40,000 nucleotides of DNA from Prorocentrum cordatum (Eukaryota > Sar > Dinophyceae > Prorocentrales > Prorocentraceae), in assembly GCA_963575745.1 (NCBI GenBank), contig CAUYUJ010018875.1:124952-164951 (forward strand), written 5' to 3'. Shown piece by piece: positions 19,063 through 30,050 of this stretch. The notes under the pieces were generated by a model. The model ran no database searches. It was given only the letters and a program-made list of their open reading frames with translations, and was not told the origin of the DNA. The position numbers were made by a program, and so were the translations under genes. Every line of letters starts with the position of its first letter. The stretch's first letter is position 1.

Positions 19063-19091
19063 GGATAGGAACGGCAGCGCCGATCCAAGTA
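19063..19091 (-). repeat. Right terminal inverted repeat of the 12.3-kb element
   Basis: CGCCGATCCAAGTA at 19078-19091 is the exact reverse complement of the left end. The inner part (GATAGGAACGGCAG) matches imperfectly. Confidence 0.72.
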
Positions 19092-19874
19092 AGGAACCCG
19101 AAATAAGGAACGAGGCCCCTGTCTCCCTTAACTTAAACTTAGATTCCCCATGGAAAACCTAAGGAAAACCAAAGGCAAACTGCAAAACGATCAAGGAACA
19201 CCGAGCTCCTCCCCAACGAATAGGGTTCCTTAGTCAGCGCCCCGACTGTACCCCAAGTTGGCTCCGAGACGAAACCGAGAAGCCCTGATGTGACGCCGAG
19301 ATGGCACCAGGCGGCGCCCAGAGGCTCAAAGATGCACCTGCAGACGGACTCAGACCGACCCGAGACCGCCCCGACTCCCCCAGACTGCCCCAAGACCCTC
19401 CAAAACGGCCCCGAAGTCCATCAAGGAGCACCCACTTTGCCTCGAGAGGCCCCTGGGCGGACCCACGAGAGCCAGGAGCCGAATCAGTCAGCATCGAACC
19501 GGAAAATCGGATCGGATCGGAATGTGTGTCGGATCGGGCTGCATCGGCAAGGAGTCGAAATCGAATCGGATAGGCCGCGCCAGGATGCACAGCAGCGCCA
19601 GCGCCATGAGAGCATCGGGCCGCATCGGATCGTCGGCAGATGGGAATCGAATCGAATCGGGCTCGCCGAAATCGATAACGAACCGGATCGATCGAATAGA
19701 AATGGACCCTGCTACGGGTGGCCGACAGAAGGCCTCAGGAGTCCCAAGAGTCCCCGAAGAAGGACCCCAGTGCTCGCCCACACGCGAGTCGAAGCCCTGA
19801 CTCCCCAGAGAGACTCGCCGGCAGTGAGATCCAGGGGACGCACCAAAACTCCCGCTGGGAACGGCGCCTGTGCT
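19092..19874. repeat. Kinase intron 2, right of the element
   Basis: No gene. It contains a loose GACCGCCCCGA/CCCCAAGA-type minisatellite (19340-19470) and an interspersed repeat of family R3 (19486-19640) with many ATCGGATCGG words. Confidence 0.6.
19486..19640 (+). repeat. Interspersed repeat family R3, copy 1
   Basis: Starts GTCAGCATC.AACC.G. Shared with 26002-26140 in the same order are CGGA.CGCATCGGA/GGATCGG, GTGTCGG.TCGG, GATAGGCCGCGC/GATCGGCCGCGC, GACGCACA.CA and GGGCCGCATCGGA. Confidence 0.7.
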
Positions 19875-20059
19875 GACGAACGAACAACACACACCTATAC
19901 CCATAGGGAGGTCGTTGGGAGGAGGACTGGTTATGGGTATGGGTGCGGGCTGTCGGACCCTGGGGAACGCTCCCGTTCGAGCGGGGACCCCCATCCGACA
20001 ACACGTACCGATAGCCCTCTCCGATCCCCTTATGGGTAGGTGTGTGTTGTTGGCTCGTC
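19875..20059. mobile_element. 185-bp fold-back element with ~30-bp TIRs
   Basis: Left arm ACAACACACACCTATACCCA then TAGGGA; right arm TCCCCTTATGGGTAGGTGTG then TGTTGT. The outermost bases GACGA and TCGTC also pair. Inner bases pair too (GCTGTCGGACCC with CCATCCGACAAC), so most of the element folds back. It lies 0.8 kb right of the 12.3-kb element in kinase intron 2. Confidence 0.75.
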
Positions 20060-20716
20060 ATGTGCACTGCATCATGCCTGGACTCCCGTGAGACCCCCCC
20101 GCTCCGACGCGGTAATTACGGTGCATAGACGTTCGGCTCCGAGGGCCGAAGCAGCGATGCACCGCACCACTCCCGAGCCAGAGGTCGACGACGCCTCGGA
20201 GGACGCCGGCGCGGCACGGTGCACACGGCTCGCCCGCCGAGACGAACCGCCGCCTCCGATCGTGGACCACGCTGAAGGGGGACTGGGACACACAGATAGA
20301 TACACACAGATAACAGGACTCCCCATATTTTCCCATATGTGTTCTGGGTGTTTGTCTTCCCCCCCCACTTCCCATATGTTTTCGCATATTTTCCCTGGAA
20401 TCGACGATGAAGTGTGTCTGTGTGCGGTTTTTGTCCCTCCTGACACGCGCGCGACGGAGAAAGGAACGGGACGTGCCCAGCGGCCGGAGGAGGCAGGCAG
20501 GAGCAGGAAGCAGGCGCAGGCGCTGGAAGCAGACCGGGGGCTCCCGCCCGCCCCCCAGGGAGGGACGGAAGAGGCGGAGCCACGGACGCCCCGATCGCCG
20601 AAGTGGGCAGGCGCTGAAAGCAGCTCGGAGCCTGGGAATCTCAGAGGAAAATAAAGTCCCAGCAAACAAAACTTTGTTATATATAGTAGTAAGAGTAATA
20701 ATAATAATAATAAGAA

Positions 20717-20747
<31 letters not shown>

Positions 20748-20753
20748 AAGACC

Positions 20754-20810
<57 letters not shown>

Positions 20811-21619
20811 TACTAGCACGTGGGGACACTCCGTTCTCACCAGTGCCAGGGTTTTCATAGGAGGCGGGCAATACCCCCACTTTGTGGGGGGGCCGGTTCA
20901 AGCTCTACCAAATTTCCAAACGACTCTTCGCCACCACCCACACCCAGCTTCCCGCCCTATGACGTTCGGACACTTCACTTCGTGGCATGCGGACGACCGT
21001 GGCTACTATTCAGGGCCCCGCGGCCGACGACGACGGCGTGCGCGCGCGAAGAAAAAACGAATGTGTCCCGCATGGTATTATTTGACAGGGATGATGGCCC
21101 TGGCAGGTGCGCAACCGTTGTTGCAGAAGTTCGAAAAAGTTGCTCGCAAAAGCCCGTTTGACAGAAATGTTTAAAAAGTGTTGGGTTTCCTACGAATCCG
21201 CAAGAGCGCGCGGGATGAGATTTTGACATTTTTTTGTTGAAAAACCATTGGTTGTTTTGATGTTTTTATGTTAAAATCGCTCGAACACTAAGGTTTTGGA
21301 AGGATTTCGTCTTGCGCGCGCGAATGTCCACTTTACCTTTTTTTTGCAAGGGATTCTTGAAGTTTGGTTATGTTAGAACAAGAAATGTCCACTTTAGCTT
21401 ATTTTTTGCAAGGGAAAACCGATCATAACAACACAACCGGATCCGGACTCCCCCGTTTTGCCTGAGACTTCCTCACGAAAATGATGAAAATGAGGCTGCG
21501 GCCTAGGCGCGGCGGGGGGGTCGTGCACCAGGGGCCCCAACAATAATTATTCGTTAGAAGTAATAATGTTCAACAACAACAACAACAACAACAACAAGAA
21601 CAACAACAACAACAACAAG

Positions 21620-21654
<35 letters not shown>

Positions 21655-21655
21655 G

Positions 21656-21712
<57 letters not shown>

Positions 21713-21911
21713 AACAACAATACATATATATATATTATGAAGAAAAACTCCAGCGGCCGATGGGCACGCGGGACGGCATGGCGGCCCGGCGCCGCGGCCC
21801 ACGCGGGCCGCCAGCCCGGCGCGCCGCGCGGAGGCGACGGCGCCCGCCCGCGCGGCCGCGCAGCGGGAGGCTCGCGCGCGAGCGCCGTCGCGGGCGGCCT
21901 CGCGCCTCCAT
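20060..21911. repeat. Non-coding intron DNA with (AAT/AAG/AAC)n and (AAC)n arrays
   Basis: (AAT)n-(AAG)n-(AAC)n runs at 20695-20812 and (AAC)n with AAGAAC variants at 21569-21715. Long poly-Leu, poly-Val and poly-Asn frames come from these. 20813-21568 is T-rich in part, with a duplicated 'AATGTCCACTTTA.CTT..TTTTTTGCAAGGGA' (21325-21416). No gene is seen. Confidence 0.75.
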
Positions 21912-22072
21912 TAGGGGGCCACAGGCGAGCCCTACCCCTGCCCCCCATGATTTCTGAGGGGGAGGGTGGGGTTCACTTCGCTCGGGAGCTCCCGAGCGAA
22001 GCGAACCCCACCCCTACCCCCTCAGAAATCGTAGGGGGGCAGGGGTATGTATGGTTCGCCTGCGGCCCCCTA
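21912..22072. mobile_element. 161-bp near-perfect palindrome
   Basis: Arms meet at GGGAGCTCCC (21984-21993). Going outward, both arms read GGGTTC.CTTCGCTCGGGAGC, then GATTTCTGAGGGGG, CCCCTGCCCCCC and TAGGGGGCC.CAGGCGA. Mismatches are few, with one short gap. It is similar in size to the other fold-back elements here. Confidence 0.88.
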
Positions 22073-23302
22073 TCCCTGGCGGCGCGCACGGGGGCGCTGC
22101 GGCACGGGCCGTGTCGTGACGACCCTGGCACTGGCTTCTCGGCGGCGACGACGGGGGCGAGCAGCCCAGGGGCAGGCCCCTTACACGCATTCGCCCGGGA
22201 GCCTTGCCGAAGACATCGATCATCGGCGCACTTGGATACATGTCTTGCTCTCCCCTGGGCTATTCGCCCCTGTCGTCGCCTCTGAGTTTCTGACACCGCG
22301 TGGATCGTTGGAGCAGGGCTGGGGGTCAGGTCTGCGGAGCACCCCAAACGGACGCCAAGGGGCGCAGCCAGCCCCTTCGGTCGAGCTGGAACTGATGCAC
22401 CCGCCCGGCGTCAAGCCCAAACTTTGGACGTACGCGGGTGGCCGGGATTTGCAGATCTTCGTCGGCTTAACCGGCGAGGCGTTTGACCACCTCAGTGTTT
22501 TGGTGGTCCTGTAGAGGAAAGCGATCTCTGACCCTCGGCCCTACTCAATGGATCGTGCAACCTTGAATGATCAACGGCCTTCCGATCGCCCGATCGTTAC
22601 ACATAGGCCGATCCTGGGCCACTGGCGACGTTCCACCTTGAAGGTCCTGGTCGCGGGGCCGCCGCCGGTCGACACGACGCGGACCTGCCGCAGGAGGAGG
22701 GGGGAAGGCGCCCTAGGAGGAGGCTGCTTCTTGGACGGCACGGGACTTGCCAGCAGATGCGAGGCCCGCGCCCTCGAAAGAAGCAGCCTCCTACGAAGCC
22801 TTCCCCGCTCCCCCTTCCCCACACCACCCTTGCGCGTGGCCGATCTCCCGTCGCTCAAACAGTCGGACCCAGGACAGAAGAACGTCCTTCCAGAACACGA
22901 GGCCCTCCGCCGGCCAAAACACACAGAGCATCCAAGGGTACCCTCCCCAGGATGCACAAGAACATCCAACAAGCACGAAGAACACCAGGGTACCCTCTCC
23001 GAACGGACCTCGATCGCGTTCCCACCGCCCCTTTCCAGCTTCAGCCCTCGTCCTGGCCGTCACCTCCTGCCCGTCACTCTCAGGGCATCGTGGGGCGGGT
23101 GGCAATGGGGGGTGACCTAGATGGGGGAGAAGGGAAGGCACCTGCCTTCGGGCACCCTCTGGGCCCGTGCTGGCTCCAGGAAGGGGCCCTCGGGGACCCC
23201 TCTCTGGGCCCTGTTGTTCTTCACCCCCCCCCCATTTTTCCAGGTCGCCCCCCATCACCACCCGCCCGCCATGGGGCCAGCGGGGAGGCGCAAGCCTCTC
23301 GA
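22073..23302. other. Kinase intron 2, end nearest exon 2
   Basis: No supported gene. Contains one copy of repeat family R4 (22563-22690), also found at 38812-38945: shared GATC..CGGCCT.C.GATCGCC, GGCGACGTTC.ACCT.GAA.G, and GGGGCCGCCGC.GTCGACACG. A duplicated GAAGCAGCCTCCTACGAAGC and its complement surround 22720-22800. Confidence 0.55.
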
Positions 23303-23473
23303 ATAGTTGGTGCAGCCCAGGACGAGCTCCGGGGCCCGGTAGTACCGGGAGCACACGTACGGGCGCATCTGCTCCCCAAAGACCGGGCGCTTCGCGGTGC
23401 CAAAGTCGCACAGCTTGAGCGTGTGCGTCTTCCCGTGCATCAGGAGGTTCTGCGGCTTGATGTCGCAGTGCAT
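23303..23473 (-). CDS. GSK3-like kinase exon 2 (catalytic and activation loops)
   Basis: Encodes [20 protein letters not shown], then [20 protein letters not shown] and [17 protein letters not shown]. It holds the catalytic loop (HCDIKPQN, Asp144), the Mg-binding DFG, the P-loop-tyrosine context PYVCSRYY and the APE motif. The Arg of HRD is replaced by Cys (codon TGC at 23465-23467). The 5' edge shares ATC with the end of exon 1 (LAYVHGHAI|M). The 3' edge is placed after CTNY by homology. Confidence 0.95.
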
Positions 23474-24546
23474 GATCCGCCACCGCGCGTCAGCGGCACC
23501 CGTACATCGGGCCGGTCTGCAGCTGGCTGGTATAGCCTATCTGCAGGGCCCGATGCTCGGGGCACCCGGCCCTGGGGCCTGGCACGGTGTGCACGCCCGC
23601 CTCGCCGAGGCCAGCGGGGCCCATGCCCCAGCCGAGGGGACCCAGTGCGGCGCTGGCCAGCTGCTGTGGTGCGCACACCGTGGGGGCGCGGCCGCAGGAA
23701 GCCCTCGCGAGAAACCCTGCCCTGGAAAGCCGCGAGCGGGGTGCACCCGAGGGGAGGCCCGGAGCACCCTGAGCGCAGCAGCTTCCTCCACGGCTGCGGG
23801 AAGTCACCACGCAGCGCTCGGAGCGAAGACACGAAACCAAGGATACCCCGACGGAGAACAAAATGGTTTCTGGATGCGCGCCCCCACTGTAGACACCTGC
23901 TGAATCATGCATGACCGGACGCCTCACGCAACGGACGTCAGGACACAACCACATTCAGTAAGGATCCAGTGGTGGGGCGCTCGCGCTCCCGGTAGGGGGC
24001 GAAGGGCTCATGGGCGAGGGTTCACAGGTTCGCACGAAGGATCCTACAGCCGTGGCATCCCGGCCCTGCCGGTTTCAAAGCAGGGCAGGCTCGCCTCACC
24101 GGTCGGAGGGTTGGATCTGCGCGGCCCGCGCCGTCGTAGAGCCAGCCTCCTCCTAAGAAGCCGTCTCCCCTCATCCTGCCCCCCTTCTGCGCGTGGCTGA
24201 GAGGTGGCTGGGGAGGTTAGTTTGTGGCCCTCGGCACACAGACATGTTCTTCGTCCCGAAGGCCTGGCGAGTGCGCTGTGGCCGGTCGAGCAGCCCTGTG
24301 GCGCCGAGCAACCGGTCAGGCCCCTCGAGAGGAGGGACAGGAATCGGGGTGGAGCGGCCGCGGGGGAGGGGATAACCACACTCGCACTTGCCCCTTACCC
24401 CCAAGATCGACAGGCCCAGGGCGATGACAGTCTTGGGAGTGTGCCCTCAGAAGCCGCGGGGACCCTTGAGATCGACACCGCGGTATGCCAAGGTGGTGCC
24501 AGACGCAGGGATAGGGCAAGCTTCAGCTGGCACGTGGGGAAACCAA

Positions 24547-24730
24547 AAGGTACCGATACCGAACTCCCCGTACCTCTCCCGGGGTGCGTTTTGACCAGTA
24601 TCTCGAGGCGAATCCAGCGGTGGCGACGAGGCCCTCCCAGGAGGCCCAAACAGGGGAGAACGAGGGAAGGCTAGAGGTATGGGCACCTTCTGCTCCTCCT
24701 CCTCCTCCTCCTCCGCCGAGTCCTCGGGGC

Positions 24731-24764
<34 letters not shown>

Positions 24765-24830
24765 GAGGAGGAGGAGGAGGAGGAGGAGGAGGAGGAGGAG
24801 GAGGAGGAGGAGGAGGAGGAGGAGGAGTTG
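24547..24830 (+). repeat. Repeat R1 copy 2 plus (GGA)n tract
   Basis: R1 copy 2 begins AAGGTACCGATACCGAACTC (24547) and extends to about 24680. It is followed by a short CTC run and then (GGA)n from 24739 to 24827. The poly-Gly and poly-Pro frames are repeat artefacts. Confidence 0.75.
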
Positions 24831-26001
24831 ACGCTCCAGGCGCCAGGGCGCGCCCCCGCAGCCGGCACAAGACAAGGAGAAGACAAGGCCTTCGCCGGAT
24901 GGGGCCCCGCAGGCGCTCCCCGCGCCCGCAGGGCGATGCATGGGCGGTGCACCGGCGACGTCGTCGATGCGTCGGCGACGTCGGCGCGGAGAGGAAGTCG
25001 GGCTCCACCGCGAGCCGCATCGCCGACGCATCCGCGACGCGGCGCGACCCTCCGACCCCACCCGCTCGGACCCCATCTGGGAGGCCCAGAACACCCGCCC
25101 CCTGGCGGGCCCCCGGGGCTGCAGGATGCGCATCTCGCTGGGCCCCACGCAGCCCGAGGCCTGGGAGCGCAGATTCGGGGCGCCCTCCCCGCAGGGAGCC
25201 CGGGTCTCGCTCTGGAGGGCCCCACAGGGCCCGAGGCCTGCCCCACACGGGCCCTGGACAGCGGCTCCCTGTGCCTCGGGCACTGCTCGGGTGCCGAGCA
25301 GGTCGGGCCGAGCAAGCTGCTCACAGCCTGCGGCCGGCCACTGCGGGACGGCACCCCTCGAGGGTCTCCGTGATTCCTCGCAGGCGTGCGCGGCCAGGGG
25401 GCTCCGGACGGCCTGTGGCGTCTCTGCCGCCGAACCGCCTTGTGCACTGGGCCCCCAGAAGCTTGCAGCGCCCCTGCTCCTCTTTGAGCGCTGAGCCCTC
25501 GACAGCGCAAAAATTGGCTGCCTGGCCGTGTCCTGACTGACCCTGGCCGACCACGAGACCCCTGAGGACGGCGGTAAGCCGCTCCGTGATGACAGGACGA
25601 CTGTCCCCGAGATAACCTGGCGACCCTAGAAAGGATTCCAGCTGGTCCTCAGAAACTTCGCGGAGACCAAATTTGAGCAGGGCCCGACCGTCCTGGCATT
25701 CCTATAGGCCGTAGGCCTACCACGAAATTCTCTTAGAACTGAAGAATGCTCTGAGAGCTTCATAGAATTTAAACCGGATGGCTGCCTCCGCCGATTCGTG
25801 CAAACCAGACAAGGTTGTTGGAACATCCCCTGGGAGCCTATAGGCGAGTCGGGACGCTTTGCCACTGCTTGGCCAAAGAAGCCCTTCAAGTGGGCCTGGC
25901 AACCGAAAAGAGATGAGCTGGGTCGTGCCAGCTCAACATGGCCGTGGCAGCCCCCCCTGAGGGCACAAGGCTGTCCCACGACAGCCCAAAATCCAAGATC
26001 T

Positions 26002-26140
26002 GTCAGCATCAAACCAGGAACTCGGACCGCATCGGAAGGCGTGTCGGCTCGGCCCCCGTACGCATGGACCCGGATCGGCCGCGCGGGGACGCACAACACC
26101 GCCGTGCGGGATTCGGGGCCGCATCGGACGGTCAACAAAT
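26002..26140 (+). repeat. Interspersed repeat family R3, copy 2
   Basis: Same order of shared words as 19486-19640 (GTCAGCATCAAACC ... GGATCGGCCGCGCGGGGACG ... GGGGCCGCATCGGACGG). Confidence 0.7.
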
Positions 26141-26329
26141 CGGAGGGAGCGCGATCCTACCGTCGCTTGACCGGACCTCCCCCCCCCTCCGGAAAACCAA
26201 GGGGGAAGGGGGGAGGTACAAATCCCCCCCTTCTCCCCGGGAGCCAACGGGGGGGGGGGGGAGTGGGCCCCCCCACCCACCCCCGGCTCAAATCGGTGGG
26301 GGGGTAGCGGGTCGACCCTGCTCGCGTCG

Positions 26330-26790
26330 GATCCTGACGGCCAGATCCAGCTCGAGTAAAGTCCGACTGGGGCCCGACCTAGCACGAACAAGAACCCTAC
26401 AGAGGCTGATTCCAGCACTGATACAATCATACCAAGGCTTGATCCAGCTCTCACGAAATCATGCAAAGGCTCGCTCCACCTCTCATCGAATCCTGCTAGG
26501 AAGGCCAGATCCAGCTCTAACAGAATCCTACCAGGCCTCGATCTAATTGTAGCAGAATCTTAGTGTGATCTGAATCCAAATCTAAAAGGATCCTAGTGGA
26601 GCTCAACTTTACTGCAATTGGATCCTGCTATGGCCTGGACGCAGCTCGAATGGAAACATCTCAGGGCTCGGCCCAGCCCACATACAACGCTACTAAGGCC
26701 CAACCCAGCTTTGATGGAATCCTACAAACGCTGCGTCCAGCCTTGATGGAATCCTACTAGATCTTGATCCAGCTATGATGGAATCCCCCC
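26330..26790 (+). repeat. Degenerate minisatellite, 'ATCCAGCTC..GAATCCTAC' unit
   Basis: About ten loose copies of a 35-45 bp unit built around GATCCAGCT(C/T), (A/T)GAATCCTAC and AGGC(T/C)(T/C)GA. Confidence 0.7.
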
Positions 26791-27159
26791 CTCCCGCTCT
26801 TAACCAGGAGGGGGGGGGCTCTCCCCCCCCCTCCCCGCGGATAGAACCGAACAGGGGGGAGGGGAAGGGGGTCCGCCCGACATTGGGCCCAATCCCGGCT
26901 CACTGGTCCCAAGCCCGGCCCGATTGAGACCAATCCTGACTGAATCGGTACCAATCACGGTGGAAAATCCTCTCAAGTACGGTTTCATTAGGAGCAGTCT
27001 CAAGATTTCTGAAGAAGTGTACACAAGACGTCTTAAGTAGCACTTCGTCCGAGGACACAGGAGACGTTGTAAGTAGTACATCTTAAGAGATACTTCTCAA
27101 ATACGTCTTAAGAAATACTCTTAAGATCTCTTACGAGATGCGCATTGAGAAGCACTCAT

Positions 27160-27690
27160 GAGACTTCTTAAGGGACGCTCCTCTGATGGGGCTTTCGAGA
27201 GGCCTCCTGAAGGCATCCCTGAGGGGCTTCTGCGAGGCCTCTTGGGAGGTGTCCCTGAGGGGCTTCTGAGAGGCCTCTTGGGGAGTGCCCCCGAGGGGCT
27301 TCTGAGAGGTTTCTGGGAGGTGTCCCTGAGGGGCTTTTGCGAAGCTACTGGGAGGTGCCCCTGAAAGGCCTGCGGGGAGGTGCCCCTGAGGGGCTTCTGA
27401 TACGCCTCTGGGAAGTGCCCATGAGGGGTTTATGCGAGGCCTTTAGGGAGCTCCTCCGAGGGGCTTCTGAGAAGCCTCCTGGGAGGTGCCCCTGAGGGGC
27501 TTCTGAGAGGCCTCTTGGGAGGTGCCGCTGAGGGGCCTCTGAGAGGCCTCTTGGGAGGTCCCCAATGAGGGGCTTTTGAGGGGCCTTTCCGGAAGGTGCC
27601 CCTGAAGGGCTTCTGAGACACCCTGGTAGGTGCACCTGAGGGGCTTCTGAAAGACCTCTGGAAGTGTCCCTGGTGGGGCTTCCTTGTAGG
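27160..27690 (+). repeat. Minisatellite, GAGGGGCTTCTGAGAGGCCT unit
   Basis: About 13 copies of a 36-39 bp unit (CCTGAGGGGCTTCTGAGAGG then CCTCTTGGGAGGTGCC). The complement contains CCCAAGAGGCC, the core of the arrays at 3105-3765 and 33595-34240. Confidence 0.9.
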
Positions 27691-29690
27691 TATCGTATAA
27701 CCACATAGGAACCTTATACGGTGTACAAAAGAATCGTATACGATCGACATAAAAACCGCGCACGAGACTCACGTAGAAGATGCACCGGGGAATTGCTTAC
27801 GATTCAACTAAGAATCGTACACAACCCACTTAAGAATCGTAGGCACACCACACAGGATCCACATACGACGCATATAGAGATCGTATACGATTCACACAGG
27901 GATCGTGTACGATACCCGTAGGACCTGCATAGGAGTCACCTGGTTGTGTACGATTCACATTGGAATCGTATACCACAGTATACGGTTCCCATAAGAATCG
28001 CACACGATTCACATAGCATGCGTGCACTTTTCACATATGAACCACCCACGGCGCATATTGGGATCGCATTCGAGTCACACAAGGTTCGTATACGGTACAC
28101 AGAGGTTCCGTAGACGATTCACACAGGATCCGTATACGATTTACATAGGAGTCGTATGCGATTTACACCAGAATCGAATGCACGCCACATAAGGATCGCC
28201 GACGAGTCACATAGGAATCGTAGACGGTTCGCGTAAGAATCGTATCCGAGTCACATGGGGGTCGTCTACGATTCACGTAGGAAACGTACACGATTCACAT
28301 AGCATGCGTGCACTTTTCACCTATGAACCACCCACGACGAAGATTGGGATTGTATTCAAATCACACAAGATTCGTACACGGTACACAGAAGTTCCGTAGA
28401 CGATTCACACAGGACCCGTATACGATTTACATAGGAGTCGTATGCGATGTACGCCAGAATCGAATGCGCGCCACAAAAGAATCGCAGACGAGTCACATAG
28501 AAATCGTAGACGGTTCGCGTAAGAATCGTATCCGAGTCACATGGGGGTCGTATACGGCTCACGTAGGAAACGTATACGATTCACATAGGGAACGTGTACG
28601 AAGCATACAGAAATGGTAGACGACCAACATGAGAACTGGATTGGCTCCTCATAAAAAATCGCAAACGGTTCACATACGAATAGAATAGGATTCACACAGG
28701 AATCGTAACGGCTCACATGGATGCTTATACGATTCATTTTGGAACCGCATACGGTTCACATGAGAATCGCATACAATGCCCATCGCGCTCGTGCACGTTT
28801 GTCATAGCAGTCTTCTATGTGAATTACATTGAAAATCGTATACGGTTCACGCAAGGCCCGTATGCGATTCACATAGGGTCCGTACACGAACCACAGAAAG
28901 TGTATACAATTCACAGTGGAGGCGTACACGATTGACACTGGAACCATATACGATTAACATAGGCGTCGTAAAAGTGTCACATAGGAACAATAAAATATTC
29001 ACATAGGAGTCGTGAGGGTTGTAGTCGTCGTAATAGGAGTAGTAGTAGTAGCAGCAGTCGTAGTAGTAGTAGTAGTAGTAGTAGTAGTCGTCGTCGTCAC
29101 CGTAGCCGTAGTAGTAGTAGTAGTAGCAGCAGTAGTCGAAGTAGTAATAGTGATAGTAATAGTGATAGTATTAGTATCCGTAATAGTAATAGTAATAATA
29201 ACAATAATAGTAATAGTAATAGTACTAGTAATAGTAATAGTCATAGTAATAGTAATAGTACTAGTAATAGTAATAGTAATGGTAATAATAATAATAGTCA
29301 TAGTAGTAATAATAATAATAATAGTACTAGTAATGGTAATGGCAATGCTAATAGTAGTAGTAGTAATAGTACTAGTACTAGTACTAGTACTAGTAAGAGT
29401 GATAGTAATAGTAATAGTAATAGTAATAGTAAAAGTAATAGCAATAGTAATAGTAACAGTAATAGTACTAGTAATAGTAATAGTAATAGTCATAGGAATA
29501 GTGATAGTAATATTAGTACGAGTAGAAGTAGTAGTAGAAGTAGTAGTGGTAGTAGTGGTACTAGTGAAAGCAATAGTGGGGTCGTAGTCGTAGGGATAGA
29601 AGTGGTAGTAGCAAAAGTAACCGTAAGAGTAGTGGTCGCCATAGTAGTAGTAGTAGTGGTAATACTAGTAGAAGTAGTAGCAGTCGTCAC

Positions 29691-29733
<43 letters not shown>

Positions 29734-29780
29734 CTCGTAGCAGCAGCAGCAGCAGTAGCAGCAGTAGCAGTAGCAGTAGC

Positions 29781-29817
<37 letters not shown>

Positions 29818-29910
29818 ACGATTCACATCGGAGCCGTACACATTGGAATCGTCCACAATACACATAAGATTCGTACGATTCACATAGGACCCGTACACAA
29901 GTCACACTGG
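27690..29910 (+). repeat. CGTATACGATTCACATAGGA minisatellite, interrupted by a TAG array
   Basis: Degenerate copies of a 19-24 bp unit (ATCGTATACGATTCACATAG) fill 27690-28995 and resume at 29819-29910. The unit contains the palindrome CGTATACG. The intervening 29012-29818 is a (TAG)n/(TAA)n microsatellite. A 286-bp block is duplicated in tandem (28011-28296 and 28297-28582), starting ACATAGCATGCGTGCACTTT in both. Confidence 0.88.
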
Positions 29911-30050
29911 AAGATAGAAAGTGCCAGCGGGTGTCCGTAAGTATACTCATGTAGTTCTGGAGTGCCTGCAAGATGTGGCTGCTGTATAAATTATGTGTAG
30001 GAGCAGCCGGCATTGGCCCCAATTAAACCACACGCAGCCAGGATTAGGAA

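Larger units (their letters stand above)
6758..19091 (-). mobile_element. 12.3-kb TIR-bounded multi-gene element (candidate giant DNA transposon)
   Basis: The left end TACTTGGATCGGCG at 6758-6771 is the exact reverse complement of 19078-19091, and the similarity continues to a shared CTATC. Inside each end lies AT-richer DNA with clustered GCTATC/GATAGC words (four on the left, five on the right). Between them all six coding blocks A-F run on the minus strand. The last (F) is transposase-like. The element lies in intron 2 of the kinase gene in the same orientation. Terminal repeats, subterminal motif clusters and a possible Tnp2-like protein fit the CACTA/EnSpm superfamily, but no target duplication is evident and six ORFs are more than those elements usually carry. 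It could instead be a new superfamily or a composite of several insertions. Confidence 0.7.

Noticed and set aside
22396-22514. Plus-strand frame ending YAGGRDLQIFVGLTGEAFDH
   Set aside because: Looks mildly protein-like but is short, has no recognisable family, and would be the only plus-strand gene in the window.
23440-25510. Several 130-280 codon frames in GC-rich intron 1
   Set aside because: Overlapping on up to five frames, Arg/Pro/Gly-rich, no conserved motif; typical of GC-rich non-coding DNA.
27690-28995. CRISPR-like regular repeats
   Set aside because: Units are degenerate, have no constant spacers, and the genome is eukaryotic; this is a minisatellite.
29012-29940. Val/Ile-rich and Thr/Ile-rich frames that look like membrane proteins
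   Set aside because: They are translations of the TAG/TAA array; the hydrophobicity is a repeat artefact.
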